NCBI RefSeq assembly: GCF_018143015.1
Contig: NC_054748.1
Span: 13,878,967 to 13,942,966, forward strand
Length of the DNA: 64,000 nt
DNA from: Lytechinus variegatus
Taxonomy: Eukaryota > Echinodermata > Echinoidea > Temnopleuroida > Toxopneustidae
Direction of reading: 5' to 3'
Below the pieces are notes generated by a model, which ran no database searches, was not told where the DNA came from, and saw nothing but the letters and a program-made list of their open reading frames with translations. Positions within the stretch are counted from its first letter, which is position 1; each line of letters starts with the position of its first letter. Below are positions 11,042-26,000 of this stretch, in pieces. The position numbers were made by a program, and so were the translations under genes.

Positions 11042-14000
11042 GTAAGTTTTGTGACAGCAGTGCCATTATACAGTACATAATGGGTGCTGATCCAAAACAA
11101 AAAAATGGGTTTGTCCCAGAGAACAAGGATATCCTCAAATGAACCAAGACAAATCATGTTTTGATAAATTGAGATTATCTGTTTTATAAGGGCATTTTTT
11201 TTCACTTCCCCTGGGGGATATAGACGGTAATTTCAGGAATTGAGATTGCTTAAAGAAAAAAAAATAGATTCTGTGACCTTGATACCCCCCCCAGTTTACC
11301 AGTCAATTGTCTATGACTTGCCATCTTTCTATAAATCTTGTAAATTTTTATTAAACCTGATACGTTTACATTGACTGCTGCACTCGATGGTGTGGGCACT
11401 TGCCAGGTGAATGAACTTTCCTCGGCTCTTTTTATGTGGAGAAATCATTGCAAATGAAAGATAATCCCTGGGAAAATGATCGCTTCTCATTTTCAATCCA
11501 GGCCCTCCTGTATTGACAGCAGGGCCGTTATCAACAAAAATTGGTGTTTGCCAGGCAAAAAAAAGGATGTATATTTTTTCGGGGGCTAGTTTTCACAAGT
11601 TACTGTCTAAATCTGCTTCATTGGATAAAAGCTTTAAAGGGGAAGTTCACCCTGAAGAAAACTTTGTTGTAAAAATAGCAGAAAAAATAGTCAAAAATAT
11701 TGGTGAAAGTTTGAGGAAAATCCGTTAAAGAGTAAGAAAGTTATTAGAGTTCAAAATTTTGGATTTGTGACGTCATAAACGAGCAGCTGCCCCATGTGTT
11801 ATGTAATATAAAATGTATGAATTTCAAATTTTGTATGGTTCCTGATGACTTAATTTTGTTTTCTTTTCATGATCGGGTGTGAAATGATTTGTCTATTGAT
11901 ATACAAAAGTTCCAGTGAAAACCATTTTCAATTTTCTGAGAAAATGACATTTCATTGATTTTTTACCATTCGCTATGTAGGAATACTGCTCGCATATGAC
12001 GTCACAAATCAAATAATTGAAATTCTGATAACTTTTTAATTATTTGATGAATTTTTCTCAAACCTTCCGCAATATTTTTTTTATTTTTTCTGCTATTTTT
12101 ACAATAAACTTTTTGTCAGGGTGAACTTACCCTTTAACATTGAGTTGAATGGGGATTTCCATGGCTCCTTTGTTTATGTTACCAGGGCTCTTGTTAGCAT
12201 TTGGTGGGCTAAATCGCCGCCATGTAAATATTTTCCTGGTGTTCGTACATTTCACACTCGTTCTTTCATCTTTGCAAAAAATAAAATATCGCCCAATTTT
12301 CTTTGTGACACTTGGGTTCGGCGCAATAATGATATTACGTTTTGTTCCCATGTTTAAACCTTGAAAAAATTTTTTTTGAACTAAACGATTTTTTAGAATA
12401 AACGTGTTCTGATCAGAACCCTTGTAATATGTTTGTTCACATTCCAGGCGAGCCCACTCAATCACAGTATTGGTTGGAATGTTAGCAGCTCTGCTTTACG
12501 TTGCTGTGTTGGAAGATGTCAAGCTTGACACGGCCTTTAATACGAAGAGGTAGGGACCTGTTTCACCAAATCGGGAGTACTGTTATAAGCTGCTTAAATC
12601 ATCAAATTTGATTTGCTGAGAGCAAAATTTACAATTTGTTTTGTAGAACTTGGTTGCAAGAGTATATTATTATTATTTGTTTGGCGTCACCTGTGCCTGG
12701 GAGGCGAAAAGCGAACTGAATCACTATGACCCGCAGGTCTCTCCTCCCGATATAACTGATTGGGGGGAATGCAGGTGGACCACTACACCGGGGTTTCCCC
12801 TACTCTTAAACGAATAGTGCAGTGGGTTCTTAACGTGCAAAGGTGGTGACTCTCCTCTACACGGGGCCTCCATTTAACGTCCTATCCAAGGATGGAGTGT
12901 TTTCCATTGTAACATAGCCTGCATCTATGAAACATTGGAGAGACGTTTACACACAACGCACTGGCTTCAGTCATCTGCCCGGGGTGGACTCGAACCCACG
13001 ATCTTTGGTTCGACGGGCAGACGCGTTACCGACTGAGCCAACACCGCTCTCAATATACCCTTATGTGAGACATATATTTTTCTTCCAATGTGCATTGATT
13101 TCTGTGAATCAAATTTTATAAAATGGCTGCAAAACATTAAAGTTTACAAGAGATTTGCAAAGTATACAGATTTTTTTTTCATGTATCTTGAAAGTGAATA
13201 GTTAATTGACAAATGATATATTTCAGGGAGCGATGTATTTGATTTCTTCAACACTACTCCGTTTTATCTTGATCCGAAACCTGAAAATGGTTATAGATTT
13301 AAAAGGAATTGATTTTTTTTACATGTACACATGATTCAACTCCAGACCACTATTTCATCATACTTTCAAATTCACGTTTTATTTCAGAGGCATGTTTGCG
13401 TGTGTGATAGCATTCTGTTTATTTGGAATGACTCAGGCCAAGGACGGACCTTTCAAACGACCTCATCCTGCAATCTGGCGATTCTTTCTGTGCCTTAGCG
13501 TCATCTACGAGCTCTTTCTTGTCTTTATATTATTCCAGGTATTCACTTAATTTCAAATGTCAAGTCCACCCAGAAAATTGTTGATTCAAATCAATATAGA
13601 TAAATCAAATGCTGAAAATTTCATCAAAATCGGATGTAAAATAAGAAAGTCACGACATTCAAAATTGTTGCTTATTTATCAAAAACAGATTTTATGCATA
13701 TGCAAATAAGAGTCAATGATGTCCCTCACTCACTAAATCTTTTGTTTTTTATTGTTTGAATTATACAATATTTCAATTTTTACAGATTTGACAATAAGGA
13801 CAAACTTGACTTAACCATAGAATGTTAAAACATTCGTAATTTCACCTGTTTAGGGTAAGTAAAACTTTGTGTCGCTTAAAAATGAGGAAACAATTTGAAT
13901 AATTCATATATTATATAATAAAATACAAAAGAAATAGTGAGTGGGTAATGTCATCAGTCCCCTCATTTGCAAACCGACCATCTCAACAAGTCAGTGGCAC

Positions 14001-17000
14001 TTAAACGCTTCCATATCATCCCGCTTTAAAGCTTCATTTAATGTGCCACCCTTCTTTTTAGTCTGTAGATGATGCAAGACAGCTGATTAGTTACATTGAT
14101 TCAGACCTCGGAAAAGAACTTCCAGAGAAGACTTACGCTGAGGATTGCAGCTTTTACACACCAGGACACCCAGAGGGCGCTTTCCATAATTTCTGGGTAA
14201 GTTTGAGCGATCCCCCAGTTTCAGAAGGCCTGAATGTTTGAATTGAAAAAAAAAAGAAAGACACTGTACAACTCATGGAATCAAGGTAAAATCCATTAAT
14301 ATCTGTTTGACAGGGAAAATTTTTATTTATTTATTTGTTTATTAGGAAATACGGCCACAGAAAAATTAGTTCACGCTAAAAATTTGTCCCGTCTTGATTT
14401 TGGTAACTCCCTTTAGTTCAATCTACTCCAGAATCAGTCAAAGTTCAGAAACTTCAAAATGCTGCCGCTCGTGTAGTTTCTCTATCCATCAGGTGCACTC
14501 ACATTACTCCTATTTTAAGATCCTTACATTGGCTCTCTGTAGAGCAACGCATTATGTTCAAGATTTTGTTGTTAACTTTCCACTGTGTCCATGGCTCTAC
14601 TCCACAGTACCTCATTTCACTGATCAAAAGTTATACCCCTTCAAGATCCTTACGTTCCTCCTCTTCCAGTTCTCCGTTATCCCCAAAGTTTCCAAAACCG
14701 GGGGGGGGGTTGATCATTTATTCACTCATCCTCCTAAGTTATGGAATAGCCTCCCTGAAAACATTAAACATTGCTTGACCTCTGAAACTTTCAAACAATA
14801 CCTTAAAACATTTCTCTTCAATTCTTTGTAATTTCTTTTACAATCCCCTAAAAAGCGCCTTGAGCACTCAACAGAGTGGATTTGGCGCGATAGAAGTCTT
14901 ATTATTATTATTATAAATTTTGTTGGAAGGTGTATGGTCGAGTCTTGATTTAGTTTTCTAGAGTGCAAGTTATTTGTTATAAACCTTATAATGCATAAAC
15001 CTTGTAGCGCCTTCCCTATATATATATATATAGGAATATGATGTATAAATGGAGATAGCCAGAGAGATCGCCAACTACCGATCACCAATGCATGCACAGC
15101 AAGTGTTCCAGCCTCTAAGATGGCAGTGCGATGACATCAGTGCATAATTGTAAGGTCTATGGATGACTTCTCTCATTTATTCATTCTGTTCTGTTTTTCT
15201 ACTTTTCTCCAGGAAAAATGGGACATATTTGTTTTGGCTCATGTGCTTGGATGGTACATAAAGGTATGTATTGAAAGAGAGAAAAAAATCATTATGGTAA
15301 AGATGAAAATCATATTACAAGCAAGAATAATGTACTGTCACACAAGTGCCTGTTGTTGGTGATCTTAACCCTATAAAGCCCGGGGGGGGGGGGGCTTTTA
15401 GGCCCCCCCTTGACATTTTTCGACATAATTTCTAAATGCAAAAAAATAATACACTGAAATTTCATGACTTTTTCTTTCACATCTCCCGCACATTTTGAGA
15501 CCCTGTTTGTGAAAATCGGGGGTACACTTGCGGAGATATAGCACATATTCGTGACCAGTGTCACTGAAAATGGCAATTTCCATTGACTTTTGCGTGTACA
15601 ATGTATATGGGTTTTACAAGAAGTGTTGTCAGATGAATGTTTTTTTTTTCTGTTTTTCCTCACATAACTTTCTTTTGGGCTATCACCAACTATTGTAGAT
15701 TTTAAAAAATAATTAAAAATAGAGATTTCAAAACAAAGAAATACATAATAAATAAAAAACAAAGAAATACATAAGAATTTAGAAACACAGAAAGAAACAA
15801 GAATATTATCGAGAAAAATTAGCATATGCGCATAATTAATTACTATTATAATCTAATAATTATACAATTTCAATACAGTTGAGTGAGCTGTCTTTAGATT
15901 ACATGACTGGCTACTAACATGCTTGATTCCACTGCATTTTCTCAAAAAATGGGGGAAAACTACAAAAAATGAAAATTCCTTGAAAACAATTTGAATATTT
16001 GCATAATTAATTGGATAAATAAAAAATGATAATAAATATCACAAATTTGACAACGCATTCTTGTAAAATACATGAGACACCCACACACCAAATTTGGTCG
16101 CAATCGGTCGATAAACGGCCGAGATCTGAGGGCTATGCAATTTCAAAATAACCCGGGCTATATATGGTTAAGTATGATGAATTATCAGGTTAGATTTCAT
16201 GATTTTCCAAAGTTAAGTTTGCATGACTGTTCCAGATTTAGATCAATTATGATGATGATATAGTAACCATTGATCTTAGTTATACAGACTTTCCTGTGAA
16301 ATCAGCTTTACTGCATTTCACTTTAATATCTTTAAAGACTTTGTCATGAAATACTCCAACTTATGTCTGGCGCACAATACACATTCCGATCAATCCAGTT
16401 TTCAAAGAAATGTGAGCATTCCAACGGAAAAAAAATCTTAACCATCAAAGTTCTGAATAGCGGTTTGAATACTTAACTCAAAATTCCAGTCTGCTTTGCA
16501 CCTCCTTGTAGGAATGAAAGCAAATTCAATGCCAGTCGTAATGACTTCATTTTACTCTGACCACAGGGCTTGCAGCAAAAACTAGTATTCCTAGTATTAT
16601 GCTGAACTCCAATAAAACAACTTAACGTCTGGGAACTTTCTTTAATGCAAAATGCTATTTGTTCAAAAATCATGTTGTAGTTGGATTGTGAAATGTGCGA
16701 TGGGGTCAATGTAACATAGCTTTGAAAAACTTTTTGAACTGGCTTTATAATCAACAATTGTATTTTTGTTTTTGTTTTTGGTGTAGATGCTTATGATAAG
16801 AGATTACTGGCTATGTACCATATTGAGTATATCGTTTGAGGTCATGGAATACAGCTTCGAACATCAACTCAATAACTTTGGGGAATGCTGGTGGGATCAT
16901 GTAAGTACTTCTTCTACTTCTCTGTCTTCCTCATCTTATTCCTCTCCTTCCCCTTCTCCTCCTCATTTCCCTTCTCCTCCTTGGTGTTTCTTTTTCCTTC

Positions 17001-20000
17001 ATAATTGTCACCATTATTTGTTTTCGCTTATTTGATATTGTTTGAGTTTAGGCAGGTCATTCCATATAGCCTTATGATATATCAATTTCCGATGGTGCTG
17101 CTACAGGTTTTTAAATTCTCTTTTCTCCCTCACCTCAATCTCCTCATATTTCTCACTCTCATTCAATTTCATGTTTAGTGGATTTTTGTATCTACAAAGG
17201 CCTTTCATTAATAATAATAATAATAATAAGGCATTTAGGAACGCTATACATAGTGCACTATATCATAGCGTTTACACTGTACATCAATTTACAAATACTT
17301 AAAAAAGCAACATCTATCCTGGATACAAGTACGTTTTCAACTGTTTCTTAAATCTATGAAGAGAAGTTTCAGATCTTAATGTCATGGGAAGCTTGTTCCA
17401 TTCTTTTGCCGCAGCAACAGTAAAACTACGTTCACCAGCCTTACTCCGGGTTGTCTGATAGGTTAGTCGAAGATGATCTCCACTAGACCGCAAACCTTCT
17501 TGTTTAGGAGTATGAACCTGAAGTGCCCCCTTGATATACATTGGTACATGATCATGAAATGATTTATATACATGTATACAAAAGAATCTTAAATAATATT
17601 CTTTGTTAATTGGTAGCCAGTGTAATGCCCTTATTAATGGAATAGCATCATGTCTACGGTCAACTTTGTGAATGATACGTGCTGCCCAGTTTTGCAGACT
17701 CTGTAGTCACCTTACATGAATTTGGGGAACTTCTGTAAGGAGTGCATTACAATAATTGATCCGAGATAGTACATGACTACGTACCGCATCATGACATGCA
17801 TCTACTGTTATGTACTTTCTTATGCGACATATATTTCTTAATTGAAACCTAACAGATTAACATAAAAAATCAATTTGCTGTGTCATAGACATGTTACTAT
17901 CCAAATATACACCAAGACTCTTAATTGAAGTGGATGGTAAGACTTGGGATGTACCAATATCAATAGAAATATTATCTAACCCACAAAGGTTATATGGTGA
18001 ACCTACTACCAGAAATTCAGTTTTTGCTTCATTCAGCTTTAGTCTGTTACTATTCATCCATGTGCTGATGTCTGCAACACATACCGAAAGGGTTCTCAAT
18101 GCAATCTCCAAGCCATGTGCTGCCCTGGGGTCAAATGATACATAAAGTTGCGTATCATCAGCATATAGATGATAAGACACATTATGAGTTTTGGCAATGT
18201 CTGCGATAGGTAGGGTGTATACAGTGTAACCTATCGGTCCAAACACAGAACCTTGGGGAAGGCCGATTGAATTAACAGAAACTAGTGAATGCTTTCCATT
18301 TATTTCCACACATGTAGACCAATCATCCAAATAGGTCTGGAACCAGTTTAAAGTTGTGCCCTGGACTCTTATCCGTTTTGAAAGCCGGGTTATCAAAATC
18401 TGACGATCTATCGTGTCAAACGCTTCTGATAAGTCTAACGACAAAAGCAAAGTTACTTGGCCATTGTCCATAGCAGACATAATGTCATTCTTCACCTTTA
18501 TAAGAGCACTCTCTGTACTATGGTGAGATCTATAGGCAGACTGATGATGATCCCACAAACTATTTTCCGATATATGATCCGTGAGCCTACGACAAGCAAT
18601 CTTCTCCAATACCTTCCCAATAAAACTGAGGTTGGATACAGGCCGGTAATTGGATAGGCAATTCTTGTCATGGCTTGGTTTCTTGAGTAGTGGCCGAATA
18701 ACTGCTGACCTCAATGAACTTGGAAAGTCGCCAGACTGAAGGGACGAATTTATGATACTCGTCAAAATAGGAAGAAGGTGTGGTAAGTTCTCTTTGAGGA
18801 ACCATGTGGGTAACGGATCCAGACTGCATGACTTGCTGGGTGATCCTAAAATGATCTTCTTCACTTCATCTTCTGTAGCGAGATCAAAGCGTGACAGTGG
18901 CTCAAAATCACTTTGACAAACGTCAGTAGCTGGATCTGAATAGGAATGAGGCTGCACATCATCTAGGCGCCTTTGAATCTTTCTTATCTTTTCTTCAAAG
19001 AACGAAGAGAATTTATTGGACAGTGCTTCAAGAGAGTCCTAAAAAGGAAGAGCTGGCAACTTCCTGTTCATTAGATAGTCTAAAGTTTTATACAGCTCCT
19101 TAACATTACAAGAAGATAAAGAACTCTGATAATAGGCAATTTTCTTTTTTTTTTTCATTCTTTATCTCTTCTTCCATATCTCCCATCTCTTAATAATATG
19201 CAACATTTGTATAGCGCCTAATAAAAAATGTTTCTAAGCGCTGCATACTATTACCCCTGCTTTAGCACGGCTACCCTGATCGGGTGCTCAAGTATCGAAG
19301 GAATTCCTTCCTACCCCTTACTACACTTGGATGAAGAGTTACAAATGTAGATATACGCTTTGCCAAAGGATGTGAGCGCTGTGGTGGGATTTGAACCCCG
19401 TACCTTGCGGTTCAAAGTCTGGAGACTTACCCACTGATCCACAACACTTTTTATCTCTTACTCCCAATTAATATCTTGTGTTTTTGTACAACGCCTACTT
19501 AGCTTGTTGTACGCGATCAAATGGGAGGCTGAATGTCACACATTCGTACCGTTGCACACAAGATGTACCATCCAAAATGTACCATTGCACGGCTTTAGGA
19601 GGTGACGTCACAATGCGATTTCATTGAGTAAAATGCGCGTACATCCCGCTGTCTAAATGCGCATTGCTGTCCAAGATCATGTGCGCTTGTGGGATTTTGC
19701 TTTTCGCTTTCAATATTTTTGCTCCCTTTTCATAGATTACTGGAAGGAGAAACTCATGTTTTTCATATTTTCGCTAGGTTCCGAGGCGTTTTACAACACA
19801 AATAGCGAATATTCTTATTCGTGCAATGGTGCGAGATTTCGCATGAGGTGAAAGATAGATGCTCTATTCAACGAGGCGTTAGCCTAGTTGAATAGAGCGT
19901 TTCTTTCACCGAACTCGGCTAATGCCTTGTTGAATAGAGCATCTATCTTTCACCTCATGCGAAATCTCGCACCATCGCACTCATGCCTATTCGCTATTTG

Positions 20001-23000
20001 TATAATATCCTAGTGGATCATGGTCCATCTTTGCCTTCAATATACAAATAGCGAATAGGCATGAGTGCGATGGTGCGAGATTTCGCATGAGGTGAAAGAA
20101 ATATGCTCTATTCAACGAGGCGTTAGCCGAGTTGAATAGAGCGTTTCTTTCTTTTAACGAGGCGTTAGCCGAGTTGAATAGAGCGTTTCTTTCTTTCACC
20201 GAACTTGGCTTACACCTCGTTGAATAGAGCATCTATCTTTCACCTCATGCGAAATCTCGCACCATCGCACTCATGCCTATTCGCTATTTGTATAATATCC
20301 TAGTGGATAATGGTCCATCTTTGCCTTCAATATACAAATAGCGAATAGGCATGAGTGCGATGGTGCGAGATTTCGCATGAGGTGAAAGAAAGATGCTCTA
20401 TTCAACGAGGCGTTAGCCGAGTTGAATAGAGCGTTTCTTTCTTTCACCGAATGCGAAATCTCGCACCATTGCACGAATAAGAATATTCGCTATTTGTGTT
20501 GTACAACGCCTCGGAATCTAGCGAAAATATGAAAAAAACAAGAGTTTTTCCCTCCAGTAATCTATGAAAAGGGAGCAAAAATATTGAAAGCAAAAAGCAA
20601 AATCCCACAAGCGCACATGATCTTGGACAGCATTGCGCATTTAGCCAGCGGGCTGTACGCGCATTGTCACCTTATTCAATGAAATCGCATTGTGACGTCA
20701 CCTCCTAAAGCCGTGCAATGGTACATTTTGGATGGTACGTCTTGTGTGCAACGGTACGAATGTGTGACATTCAGCCTCCCATTTGATAGCGTACAACAAG
20801 CTAAGTAGGCGTTGTACAATAGTCTCTCTCTTGCCTCTTACCCTCTCTTAATAATTTTCCTTTGCTTATCCTTTACCATGCCATCTCTCACCATTGAACT
20901 TCTTTTGATCAGTGGATCATGGATTTCCTTGTCTGCAATGGGCTTGGAATCTGGCTCGGTATGGTGACTCTCAACTATCTCAACATCAAGACTTACAGCT
21001 GGAGAGGCCTTTATCACATTCCAACATACGGGTGAATTCATTACATAAGCTTTAAGACCGTATTCTCGAAGGTGGTTTTGAGCACTGTCGGTTGAACCCA
21101 TGGTTTATGCATATTTCCTGTATATGCTATGCCTCATTTACCAGGTATATTACAAAACTGTTCAACACTTGTCAGAGTGTGCTACATTGATGCTTGTCTA
21201 CTGTTTTAACTTTCATTTCATTTATTCATGCATGTTCACAATTTACAATGTAAAAGAATACACAGAAAATATATAAATATATACAAAACACAAGTAAATA
21301 ATGAGCATCCAAAGGTGTTGCAACATAAGCTAAAAGCTTGACTGGTTGAAACACCTTTAAAAAAAATTTTTGCATCCAAGCAAACAAAAATAAAAATATA
21401 AGAATATACGAAGGAAAGAAAGAGAAGAATGTAAGAGACTACCGAGAAATAATAATTAAGTTTCAAATTGTTATGAATATATGGTATAGTAATTCAACAA
21501 AGTTAAATTCTTCATCTTCAGTTACAAACAAAAGAAAGATAGAAAACAAAATTACTTGCTAGCTCTCTACAGATTCTGTAATTTTGAAAGGAGATTGTGC
21601 TTTACAGCCAATTTTTTTTTAATGGTGGATTCATTAATTCAAAATCGTAGACTCGTGAATAAAATAGCATTCTCAGCCATGGCAACGAGCGTCAATTTTG
21701 CACACTTTGACAAAAGTGTGCATCAGCATTCAACATTTTCTAATACATGGGGTATAACAGGAATTCTGCATGAACCATGAGTTCCGACAGGTTTTCAAAA
21801 CCACCTTTGTGAATTTGGGCCAGAGGCCAGAATGTTATAGACCAAGGGGAAATGGAAATGTACAGAACGTAGGAAAGGCTTTTTTCATTGGCATATTATA
21901 ATCTGTCTGTCTTGACAGCCCGTCTGGCTTTTGTGATAAAATTTGGAGTGTGTGAATTTTACAAATTTTCCCAAGTTTCAGTACCTCGGTCTGAAGTTTG
22001 AAGAAAGAAAAACCATCCAGAAAATTTGAATGTTCCTCAAAACTACATGTATGATAATCTTTCGCCTTTTAAACGAACATTCCGAAATTTTCTTCTAAAC
22101 TAAAATTAATTTGCCTTATCCGTTCCTTCCCCCTCCCCCTTTGGTTTTCGTTTTGGTAGATCTTTTGTGTTATTGGGATTGAACTTTGAAAGGTCTTGTA
22201 GGCCTATTGTTAATCCCACCACTTTCTGTTGTTTACTTTATTTATAATGTACCCTTTTGTATTCATGTTTGAATGTGTTTATTTATGCTATTGTACCTGT
22301 ATTTTGATCAGATTGTGGAAAATTAATCTAAAATCTAATAGAATTTTTTCATTGTTTATCACAGGGGAAAGTTAAAACGGATGATCCTTCAGTTTACACC
22401 GTACAGCTGGACAAGATTTGAATGGAGACCAACGGAGAATCTCAACAGATGGCTAGCAGTATTAGCCATCTGTACTCTGGTATGCATCTCATTTATAAAT
22501 ATATTTATGATAATTGATAATATTAATTAACATCGTTTGTATAGCGCTTGTCACAAAACATATCTTCAAACGCTAAGGAAAAAATAAATAAAATACTAAT
22601 AGAGTATTTCTAAAGCGCCATATCCACATTGATTATGTGTCAAGGTGCTGCGAAAAGGAAGTAAGAGAAAAATTAAATGGAGCAGGAAGGGACGAGGATA
22701 AAAGAAGTACAGTCATGACAATGAATAAAAACTATTGGAAGGCAATTTTAAACAAATGGGTTTTTAGAGCAATTTTGAAATTATCGATGTTTGAAATACT
22801 TTGAATGGGATATGGCAACTGATTCCACAAGGATGGTCCAGCATGCGCAAATGACTGATCCCCCCATGATTTCTTGGATTTAGGAACTGCAAGCAATTAT
22901 GAAAGAAAGAGAAGGAATTTCAGAACGAAACTAAAGTAATTGTATAGTTCACAGTAGACTGTAGACAGTCGAGGGGCTTTGCATGCCAAGGGAAAGGCTA

Positions 23001-26000
23001 TGTAACAAAATGAAGGTTTTTAACATAGATTTGAATTACTCTGTTGAATCTGATGGGGGGGGGGGCATGTCTGGGCACCTAAAATTTTAATTTAAGACTA
23101 AACCTAAATTTCTTTTTATTAAAAAAAGCACAAAAATTTTCTGTTGATTATGTTCCTTATTCTTATTCAGATATTTTTATTGTCCAACTGCAATTGAGTA
23201 CAAATGGAAATTCAATTTGTTCGCACAAAATAATTTAGAATATCACGTGATACACACAAGATTACATGATACATATAGTAAACATACAAATCAACAAAGA
23301 TGAAAAAAAAAGATAAAGAGGCAGGAAGGGGGGGGTAACATAATTTTCAAGTATGGCTATTGTAATTAAGTGCAGTAAAAATAAAAAATGAGAGAAATAT
23401 ATGATTTTTGAACCTTGGCCAGTCATTTTTAGATTGAACAAAAAATGGTGCCCCATGTCTACGCACCCATTCACTTTACAGATGATTCAGGGATTTTGAT
23501 GAAAAAGGCTGCATTTTTATGCTGTTTCATGTGGATGAGAAGGGAAAGAAAATGAGATGAGGAAAAGTGCAGAGGATGGTAATGAAGGAGGAAGAGGAGG
23601 ATGGAGAGGAAAAAGAGGAGGAATGGGGAGAAGAGCAAGTGGAAGAACAAAAGGAGGATGAAGAAAAAGAGAAGAAAGAAGAGGAAGAAGCATGTGGAGG
23701 TAGTAGAAGAAGTAGGTCGTAATATGTTTTGTTCGGGGGATGAATTTTAACTCCCTGATATTCCTCTTTTTTTTCTCACAGTGGACACTGTCGGAGTTGA
23801 ACACATTTTACCTAAAGACCGTTCTATGGATACCACCACCCCACTTCATTAACTGGTCTCGTTTATTCATCCTCTGTCCTGTCGGCTGTGTGGCGTTGAG
23901 GGAGACATATCAGTACATCGAAGATCCGTAAGTTAAACATGTAGAGATCTGAAGTCAGCATTTTCATTGGTTATCTCCACTTGCAGAGCTACCAAGTCTC
24001 ACACATTGTGCGTCAGACTCACGCATCCAGGGTCCGTCTCACGATCTCGGGCATGGCACCCATTTTTCTCACGCATCGGGACCCGACAGAAAAAAAAAGA
24101 GAAAAAGTAGCATTATTCGCTAGATTATACGCACTGGCCGACTGCCTTCGCACGCCGTCGCGTCTACCCCGGCACGGTAGACGAATCGAGAGTGCAGTCA
24201 GCGCACAGCTAGCATGTGATACAATGAATCGTGTGCATGCATCACATGGTTTTGTAGTATGGATCGATATCATGATGAAGCCCATATCTCACACGTGTGC
24301 GCCTTTTCGAAATGTACTAAGTACTGGCCGTGCGCGCACAGAGACGCCGAGTCATGAAAATCTCACGCATAATATTTTTTTTAACTTTGCATCTCCACAC
24401 TTTGTCATCAAGCAAATGTATGTTATTTTCATCAGTGTTGTAGATGTCTTATGTGTCGATGTTTTATTTCATTAGCTTAATGTTTATGTTGATATTTTTT
24501 TTGCAGCTGTTTTCTGTAAGGGAGCATCGTGCTCGTCAAGCGTGAGCTTCTTGAGGTGCTCCCAAAGACATTATAATATATTACTAGACCGAAAGCTGCG
24601 CGCGTTCAGCACAAAACAAATGAGATTAGACTCCGCCTACCGCGATCATTTGAAGACAAAAATAAGCCCCCATTGACATTCATATATTCATAAATATATT
24701 CATATTCCGGCCTTGTCATTGGCTAAGAGCGTCATTAATACGCGATTTCCCCGATTCTTTGTCATCGATACTAGTGGTATCGTTTTACAGAAGTAATTAT
24801 TCATTTGACCTCATTACGTCATCTAATTTATTCATTCTGAAACTTTTCTTTCCACACAAAAATGGACTTACGAACACTCCGGTGAGTACGTATAAATTGA
24901 TATAACCACATGAATTCAGTGGACTATTTACAAATTTCACACTGTATTTTGTGATCATAGGTTATTTCTCTACCAAATTAGAGAGTTTACTATCATTCTT
25001 CTGTTAAAGGAAAGCAGAATTTGGTCTTTGAAATTGAAGTTAGATTGTCATCGTCGCCCAGTGCAGCCTGTATGTTGCTTGCAGTGTTGTGGTTATGCCG
25101 CTGTGTTAACCACATGTATTTTGTACGGGCTCCTAGCCGATTGGGCATCGAGAGAATTTCGGGCCGGTTTGGTTCACCTCCAATTAACAAGGACCAACCC
25201 ACGATTGATTAAAGCAAGAAGAATGAAGCTTCTTTTTGTACACTATAACGTTAGATCTAGAGGGAGATCTGCATCTATCTTCAGTAGATCGAAACCCAGT
25301 CAGGAATAAACTGTGAAGTGGAGTGTGGATGAAGATATATTGCCTGTCATTGTGTCAATCCTCACTTTCAGTTTCAGATATCAAATTTATTTTGCATAAC
25401 TTCAGGCTTCTTCATTTAGCCCCCACCCATTTTAACTTATTGTTATTTCTAAATAGGGTCTATAGTTAGACTCCTAGACCAAAAGCTTCAGTCTCTCTAT
25501 TTTGGTTGTTCCGCTGAACTGTGTTGGCTCACTCAAAAAAATGTCAGAAATTGTTGAATAAATCCCCAGAAACGACGGTTATTCCTGTATACGAAATAAT
25601 ATGCTGCTCTGCATGCATGTTTGTCTTATTATCAATAGGCTAGATCTAGGACCTAGATCTAGATAGGCCTAACGTTAGATCTAATTTCTAACTTGGTTAA
25701 CAGAGGATCTAGGCCTAGTGTTACTGTTGCTTATATTATTTTAGACTTAGATCTAGGCCTACGGTACTTCACTTTTATTCATCGATGCTTTCTAATTCTA
25801 GGCCAACCTAATTCAAATCGAGTCATCTAAATTATACTTTCCCAACCCGCGACACTTACCCCAGGGCTTATGATCTAGGTCTGTAATTTAGGCCTAGATC
25901 TAGGTCTGGGCCTAAACGACTCCATTTACATGTACGAGTATGCCTGTCAGTGTCAGTGGACCAAGGACTAGATCTAATCTTGGTCAATAATGGCAATGAA

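Noticed and set aside
12986..13048. Functional tRNA gene on the minus strand
   Set aside because: Box A and B are present, but the sequence continues into a long body with a TTA-rich tail, as in a SINE. A folded acceptor stem is not convincing.
23981..24475. 164-codon open frame in PTDSS2 intron 9
   Set aside because: No recognisable domain, poor codon character and no splice context linking it to other exons.
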